The notes under the pieces: model-generated
What the model was told of the DNA's origin: nothing
The model's database searches: none
What the model saw: the letters and a program-made list of their open reading frames with translations, nothing else
In this document: piece after piece, positions 13,805-18,205 of the stretch
How positions within the stretch are numbered: the stretch's first letter is position 1
Layout: every line of letters begins with the position of its first letter
NCBI GenBank assembly: GCA_963582345.1
Contig: CAUZSN010000053.1
Span: 1 to 18,205 of the forward strand
Reading direction: 5' to 3'
Length of the DNA: 18,205 nucleotides
Source of the DNA: CAUZSN01 sp963582345
Lineage (GTDB): Bacteria; Planctomycetota; Planctomycetia; Planctomycetales; Planctomycetaceae
Made by a program: the position numbers and the translations under genes

Positions 13805-16800
13805 CTAGTTCTTTTTCGCTTTGTTCTTTCGAGCGTTCGTCCACTTAGCGAGGCTTTCTGTGTAGGCCTGCCATGCATCAAGCCATTCGACTGGAACAGG
13901 CAATCGGCGCGGGCCAATTCCGTCAACCGAGCGTTTGTTCGTGCCTGGATTGGTGCGAAGCGAGCCTGTCGCTCTTAGATTAAGAGTCGTTAGCATTTCT
14001 TCGAATTGACGACGACGGGCCTTTGCTTCCGGCGACGGATCGCCCTTGGCGTCCCGCAACTGGTTTTGCAGCCGAGTGGCGAATTTTTTCATATCGTCCT
14101 CGGTCCAACCCAATTCTTTCAGAATTTCCTGGTCGACTTCGCCGCGTTCGAGATCCTCTTCGATTCGCGTTAGCACAAGATTGGCCGCCTTGCGCGAGAA
14201 TTCCAGGTTGGGCTCTTCACCTTTCGGGACCGCGCTGCTGCCGCCGCCTGTAAAGTTTCGTTCGTCACGCTTGCCACCGCGAGTCGAACTGCCATCTTGT
14301 TTCTGGCTTCCACCAGCACTTGAGCTGCTTCCACTGTCGGATTCCTTCCCTGCAGACTTTCTTCCCTGAGACTGTCCTGTAGGCTTGTCACCTCCGCCTT
14401 TGCTAGACTTTTTCAAGACTTGATCTGATTTTCTCGAGGATTGATCGCCGGACTTCTTTTTTACATCTTGTGAATTTGAGCCTTGGCCTTTTGAATTGCC
14501 TGATTGTCCTGTTTTCTTACTGCTAGGCCTAGAGTGACCAGGATTCATGTTTGGATCTCCGGGACCTGGATTTTTTCCACCCGAATTTCCCTGCTCGCTA
14601 CCTTTGCTTTTCCCGTCGTCACCGCCCTGGGACTGATCAGACTTTTGGTTTTTGGTTTTGCCATTTAGTTGATCGTTGTCATCGGTTGCTGAATCACTTA
14701 GTTTTTTTTCTGATTGTTTCGGTTCGGTCATTGTCGGCGCCGTCGGACGTTGATCAAGATGCTTTTTTTGGGCGTGATCATTTTTTGTCTGTGGTTTCGC
14801 TTTGGCGGCATTTGGGTTTTTACCGGCTCCACTGGTCTCTTGGAACTTCTTTTTCACAGCCATTGGATCCTTGCTCGGTCTGGTGGTCGGCTGCGTGCCT
14901 TCTTTGCGTTTTATGTCGTTTTTTGCTTTCGTCGAGTCGGCCTGCGGGTCGCCGGGTGAGGCCGTACCAGTCTCGTCTCCGCTCGCCTTTTTTTTCATAG
15001 AGTCACTTGAATCGTCGGCCGGATTTTCTTTGCCGTTCGGTAGCTCGCTTGTCTTGCCTCCGTCTACATTTTCTGGATGTTGTTCTCCACCAGCACCCTT
15101 GTTTGGACTCGCGGGATCGGTGACAGACGGAGAATCCGAACCGGCCGACGGATCGCCCTGTTGTCTGGAGTTGTCTTTGACGTCTTTTCCGCCTTGATCT
15201 TGTTTAGCGTCGGAGTTGTCTTCTACGCTCTCGTTCGGCTGACTGGCAGTACCGGTTGGTTCCGGCTGCTGTTCGGGCTTCTCACCCTTTTCCGTTCCCT
15301 CCTTCTTTGAATTTGATCGATCTTGGCCTGCTTTCGCTTGCTGTTTCTGCTGTTCGCGAAGGTAGAGGTGACGAATCGCTTCGCCGTCGTCCGAACCGTC
15401 ATTATGTAAACCGTCTGACTCTGACTGCTCGCTGTTTTTCACCTGCGAACCCGACCCGTTAAGTTGGTCACTTTTTTCGTTTTCAGGAGCTTGTTTCTCA
15501 CCGTTCTGATCATGCCGATCAGTTTTTGGCTGACGAGAATTTACGTCGGTTTCACTTTCGAACGTTTCCTGCGGTTCAGTTGGTTCCGTGCCGGATTGAT
15601 TTCGATTTTGTCTCAACTCCGCCAGTTTTTCCTGCTGGTGCTGTTTATCTTGTTCCAGTTGCGCCAATACTTCTTTTGTTGGGACATGATCAACGATCGT
15701 GATATTCAGCTTTGGCGAAGTATTCCTACGGTTGTATACAGGCTGTTTGTTGTCGCGTGCTTCAATCCAAAACGTAATCGTGTCACCGTCGATCAATTGG
15801 AGTGGTTCGAGATGGAAGTCGAATGTGGTATCCAAAGACTTCTGTAGGCCGTCGAATATCACGACTGAAGGATGTATTTGTGTCTGTCCATCCTTTTCGA
15901 TTTTCAGGGTAACATAGCGCAACATAAAATCTGGATCGCTGGCCTGGATCATTAACGGCACGATTCCATTGGCAGGCATTGTCAAGTCACTGGTCGGGTC
16001 GAGAAGCACCACATCGGGCCGCTTGTCAGGACGGATTGTGATACTGTACAGCGTCGGCTCGGGATCCGCTTCACCTTTGGTGTTCTCGCATTCAATCTGG
16101 TAAAAGCGAGGAAATGTGCCATCCGACCGAATCGTGGCTGTCCACTCTTTTTTAGAGTGGAGTGTTATGCCGTTGGTCACGACCATCTCCACTTCGTCAG
16201 ACTCGACTACGGCATTGTCGGAATCGAAGAAAAGGATCTTTGCCGAGCGAGGGCGAATCAGCATATTCGTTGTCGCAACGATGCGAATCTTCGTTCCCTC
16301 CCAAGCATCAATGTGGCCATCCTGTTGAGTTTTCGATTCGAAGTTCATGTACTTGGGGTATACGTAATGAATTTCATCAACGGTCGCCGAGGGTGGCTGG
16401 TTCACCCTGACTTTGTAGTCGTGTGTTTTGGCATCGCCGGCGACGATGTGGTAGGTCAGATCCTGCAGGATTCCGCGGCCGTTTTCACCGGTTACGACAC
16501 CTCGATACCGCGGGAAATCCTCTTCAGATTGCCGCAGTTCGACTCGCTCATTGGTGAGACCATGATCGGCGGTCGTGTAAAACAGTGCGACCCACTCAGG
16601 CACCTCGCCCTGCAAATCAACGGTTACGTTCATTTGCGTTCCCGCCAACAGTTCGGCATCGCCGGGCTCGACGTTCAAGAACTGCGTTCGGGTCGCTACC
16701 GAAACGTTTGATGCAGGGAACAAAGCTCGTTTGATTGACGGCCAGATCTTTTTAGGCGAAAAGACCGTGTACAAGCACGACAATACGACCACGACCAACA

Positions 16801-17317
16801 TGGCATATGACATCCACAGCAACGGCCGTCGGTCGACCGACTGATCGACATCGATCTTCGATAATGCGATCGCGGCTTGTTTCTCGATGGAATTCAGTAT
16901 GGGTTTAGAGACCTCGCGCTCCCCACGTTGCAAATCAACCAAGTTCAGCAGCCCGCTTTTCAGCTCTGGAGTAGAATTTTCGAGTGTCCGTGCGGCAAAC
17001 AGCTTGGTCACGTTCTTGGAATACGGTAACACGACCTTCCATGCCAACCACCCGACAGCGATGACGACAACTCCAGAAAGCAGCAATACGCGCATCGTGT
17101 ATCCGAAGCCACCCGTAACAACCCAATGGTCGAGAACCACGAAAATCAACAAATAACTCAGAACCAACGTCACGATCGCAGCCAATGCCGTCAGGACATC
17201 CGTGGTCTTGATTCCGGCCTGTGTTTTCCCCAGTTGGTAATCGACAAATTCATCAAATTCCGCGTATTGCTTTTTCATCTGCGGTTCGGCGGATGTCACA
17301 ATCCGTTTTGCCCCCAT
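13805..17317 (-). CDS. Large membrane protein with low-complexity C-terminal half (DUF4175-like, planctomycete type)
   Basis: A 1170-residue protein of unknown function. Two transmembrane helices lie at about 40-62 and 75-95, and a third at about 169-186. Residues 200-545 look like beta-rich extracytoplasmic domains (e.g. FLNVEPGDAELLAGTQMNVT; WIEARDN), followed by a short Gln/Glu coiled stretch (549-570). Residues about 555-1020 are very rich in Ser, Gly, Lys, Asp, Gln and Asn, with repeated KKSGDQSS-like and SGNSKGQGSNSQ-like runs; then comes a conserved-looking helical C-terminus (1034-1165, with ELGWTEDDMKKFATRLQ). This layout resembles DUF4175-type proteins found near MoxR/BatA genes in many bacteria, but no such neighbours are visible here. 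ATG at 17317 was chosen as the first in-frame start after a candidate promoter; ATG at 17278 (MKKQYAEFDEF) is possible. No Shine-Dalgarno site is seen for either. Confidence 0.85.
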   Translation of the reverse strand: MGAKRIVTSAEPQMKKQYAEFDEFVDYQLGKTQAGIKTTDVLTALAAIVTLVLSYLLIFVVLDHWVVTGGFGYTMRVLLLSGVVVIAVGWLAWKVVLPYSKNVTKLFAARTLENSTPELKSGLLNLVDLQRGEREVSKPILNSIEKQAAIALSKIDVDQSVDRRPLLWMSYAMLVVVVLSCLYTVFSPKKIWPSIKRALFPASNVSVATRTQFLNVEPGDAELLAGTQMNVTVDLQGEVPEWVALFYTTADHGLTNERVELRQSEEDFPRYRGVVTGENGRGILQDLTYHIVAGDAKTHDYKVRVNQPPSATVDEIHYVYPKYMNFESKTQQDGHIDAWEGTKIRIVATTNMLIRPRSAKILFFDSDNAVVESDEVEMVVTNGITLHSKKEWTATIRSDGTFPRFYQIECENTKGEADPEPTLYSITIRPDKRPDVVLLDPTSDLTMPANGIVPLMIQASDPDFMLRYVTLKIEKDGQTQIHPSVVIFDGLQKSLDTTFDFHLEPLQLIDGDTITFWIEARDNKQPVYNRRNTSPKLNITIVDHVPTKEVLAQLEQDKQHQQEKLAELRQNRNQSGTEPTEPQETFESETDVNSRQPKTDRHDQNGEKQAPENEKSDQLNGSGSQVKNSEQSESDGLHNDGSDDGEAIRHLYLREQQKQQAKAGQDRSNSKKEGTEKGEKPEQQPEPTGTASQPNESVEDNSDAKQDQGGKDVKDNSRQQGDPSAGSDSPSVTDPASPNKGAGGEQHPENVDGGKTSELPNGKENPADDSSDSMKKKASGDETGTASPGDPQADSTKAKNDIKRKEGTQPTTRPSKDPMAVKKKFQETSGAGKNPNAAKAKPQTKNDHAQKKHLDQRPTAPTMTEPKQSEKKLSDSATDDNDQLNGKTKNQKSDQSQGGDDGKSKGSEQGNSGGKNPGPGDPNMNPGHSRPSSKKTGQSGNSKGQGSNSQDVKKKSGDQSSRKSDQVLKKSSKGGGDKPTGQSQGRKSAGKESDSGSSSSAGGSQKQDGSSTRGGKRDERNFTGGGSSAVPKGEEPNLEFSRKAANLVLTRIEEDLERGEVDQEILKELGWTEDDMKKFATRLQNQLRDAKGDPSPEAKARRRQFEEMLTTLNLRATGSLRTNPGTNKRSVDGIGPRRLPVPVEWLDAWQAYTESLAKWTNARKNKAKKN

Positions 17318-17397
17318 AAGGTTACATTAAACGGGCGGCGCGCCTGTCAAAAGTCACACCTCGACAAATTGCACAGCACTCAGCTTTACCACATCAT

Positions 17398-17426
17398 ATT
17401 ATAAATTGAACTACGTTCTCTGCAAA
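17398..17426 (-). promoter_or_regulatory. Sigma70-like promoter for the large membrane protein gene
   Basis: TTTGCA (17421-17426), 17 nt, then a perfect TATAAT (17398-17403) on the minus strand. The -35 matches 4 of 6 bases. Transcription would start near 17391, giving a leader of about 74 nt to the ATG at 17317. Confidence 0.55.
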
Positions 17427-17701
17427 TAGCGTTCAATCGTCGTACGTAGTCTGAGCCGGGCGCGATGCTCGCCAAATTTTGCTGACTTCTGATGAAAAAC
17501 GCTGCGCAAGTAATCTAGTGGTTATTGTCGAAGAAAATGACTGGATCTACGTAAGTGATTTTTATGGATTCGTTTTGTGGCGGCGGATGTGTTCGAGGAT
17601 CCATTCACAAGGGATCTTACAGAAAGACAACGTACGCGTTACTGCGCAAACCATGTGTTGTGGCCAAAATCGGTATTGGCATCCCAATGATCGATGATGA
17701 A
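17427..17701. other. Intergenic region between cutA and the large membrane protein gene
   Basis: No recognised gene. A plus-strand frame 17479-17697 (TTG start) encodes 72 residues with VVIVEENDWIYVSDFYGFVL; it has no ribosome binding site or known family and is not called as a gene, though its composition is not absurd. No terminator for cutA was seen. Confidence 0.35.
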
Positions 17702-18016
17702 CTAGTGCGTTTCGTCGCGAATCCACTTTAGGTACGCTTCGTTCGCAGCTTGTATCGGCCATGCAATGACACAGGGGCACTCGTAGCTGTGCAACTGTTT
17801 GACTCGCTCAATCAGTGGTTCGATCAAGGTCTGCCTTGTTTTGGCGATGCACACGGCTTCGTTGTCTTCCTGGACTTTGTCTTGCCACCAGTACATCGAC
17901 GTCATGACGTCAACGATATTCACGCAAGCGACCAAACGTTCTTCCACCAACGCTCGGCCAATCTCGTATGCTTGCTGCTTATCCTTTGCGGTGATGTAGA
18001 CGAACCAGGCGCTCAT
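17702..18016 (-). CDS. cutA: CutA1 divalent-cation tolerance protein
   Basis: A 104-residue protein of the small trimeric CutA1 family, linked by genetics to divalent metal (copper) tolerance; its molecular role is unsettled. Family blocks seen are WFVYITAKDKQQAYEIGRAL, VEERLVACVNIV, SMYWWQDKVQEDNEAVCIAKT, and HSYECPCVIAWPI near the C-terminus. The ATG at 18016 was chosen because the family begins here and AAGGA lies 4 nt upstream. The frame stays open for 50 codons upstream, but that part has no CutA similarity. The remaining 189 nt to the window edge (18017-18205) hold no recognised gene. Confidence 0.95.
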   Translation of the reverse strand: MSAWFVYITAKDKQQAYEIGRALVEERLVACVNIVDVMTSMYWWQDKVQEDNEAVCIAKTRQTLIEPLIERVKQLHSYECPCVIAWPIQAANEAYLKWIRDETH

Positions 18017-18205
18017 GGTGTCCTTCGGATGTTCACCATTGATAGGCCGCATTGGAGAAGTTGACAGGGTTGTAAGCAATCGTCCATGATCGTTCGAATC
18101 AACTAAATTGCAAGCCGGCCTGGACGATTCGCAAATGTGTCGGCTTGCTGTTTCTCTTGTGACCACGTCTCTTGCAGGCTGACCAGGAATCGTCGAAGAT
18201 AAATC

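Noticed and set aside
13430..13978. 182-codon plus-strand frame over the selenoprotein gene and the end of the large membrane protein gene
   Set aside because: The opposite strand has recognisable proteins and a ribosome binding site; the plus-strand product has no recognisable family.
14551..15000. Several plus-strand frames rich in Phe, Leu and Ser opposite the low-complexity region
   Set aside because: These are shadows of the repetitive Lys/Gln/Ser codons on the other strand.
16157..16711. 184-codon plus-strand frame opposite the beta-rich part of the large protein
   Set aside because: Antisense to a clear coding region, with no recognisable domain or ribosome binding site.
18017..18166. 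50-codon N-terminal extension of CutA
   Set aside because: CutA1 proteins start at MSAWFVYIT, and AAGGA lies just before that ATG; the extension has no CutA similarity.

Overview
The window reads as chromosomal DNA of a Planctomycetota bacterium, probably Pirellulaceae-like (inference). The signs are: PhoH, a membrane HD-hydrolase, YbeY and a CorC-like protein in one row; a very large membrane protein with a hydrophilic low-complexity C-terminal half of the kind common in planctomycetes; an ExeA-like ATPase with a huge acidic tail; weak or absent Shine-Dalgarno sites before several genes; and roughly 50% GC. No rRNA, tRNA, CRISPR array, insertion sequence or phage gene was recognised.

Left part (1-3980, minus strand): phoH, a 7TMR-HD (PgpH-type) phosphohydrolase, ybeY and the start of a CorC/DUF21-like membrane protein form a tight row, with a 4-nt overlap and an 8-nt gap. 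This is the widely conserved RNA-processing/c-di-AMP cluster. Perfect inverted repeats lie in the leader of phoH and just upstream of the HD gene. A divergent intergenic region separates this row from an ExeA-like AAA ATPase (plus strand). Then come glgB (glycogen branching enzyme) and a membrane-anchored LysM protein. The LysM gene carries a 46-bp out-of-frame tandem duplication, and its stop codon TGA is followed by 78 further open codons in the same frame.

Right part (10586-18016, minus strand): a large membrane protein, then a small gene missed by ordinary ORF calling, then hemE and hemY (heme biosynthesis), all in the same direction. cutA lies upstream of the large gene.

The main discovery is the small gene at 13418-13636. 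Read through an in-frame TGA at codon 11, it encodes a 72-residue Rdx/SelW-type protein with a CxxU redox motif, a strong ribosome binding site, and a hairpin at the right distance downstream of the TGA to be a bacterial SECIS element. This implies that the organism inserts selenocysteine and carries selA/selB/selC/selD elsewhere.
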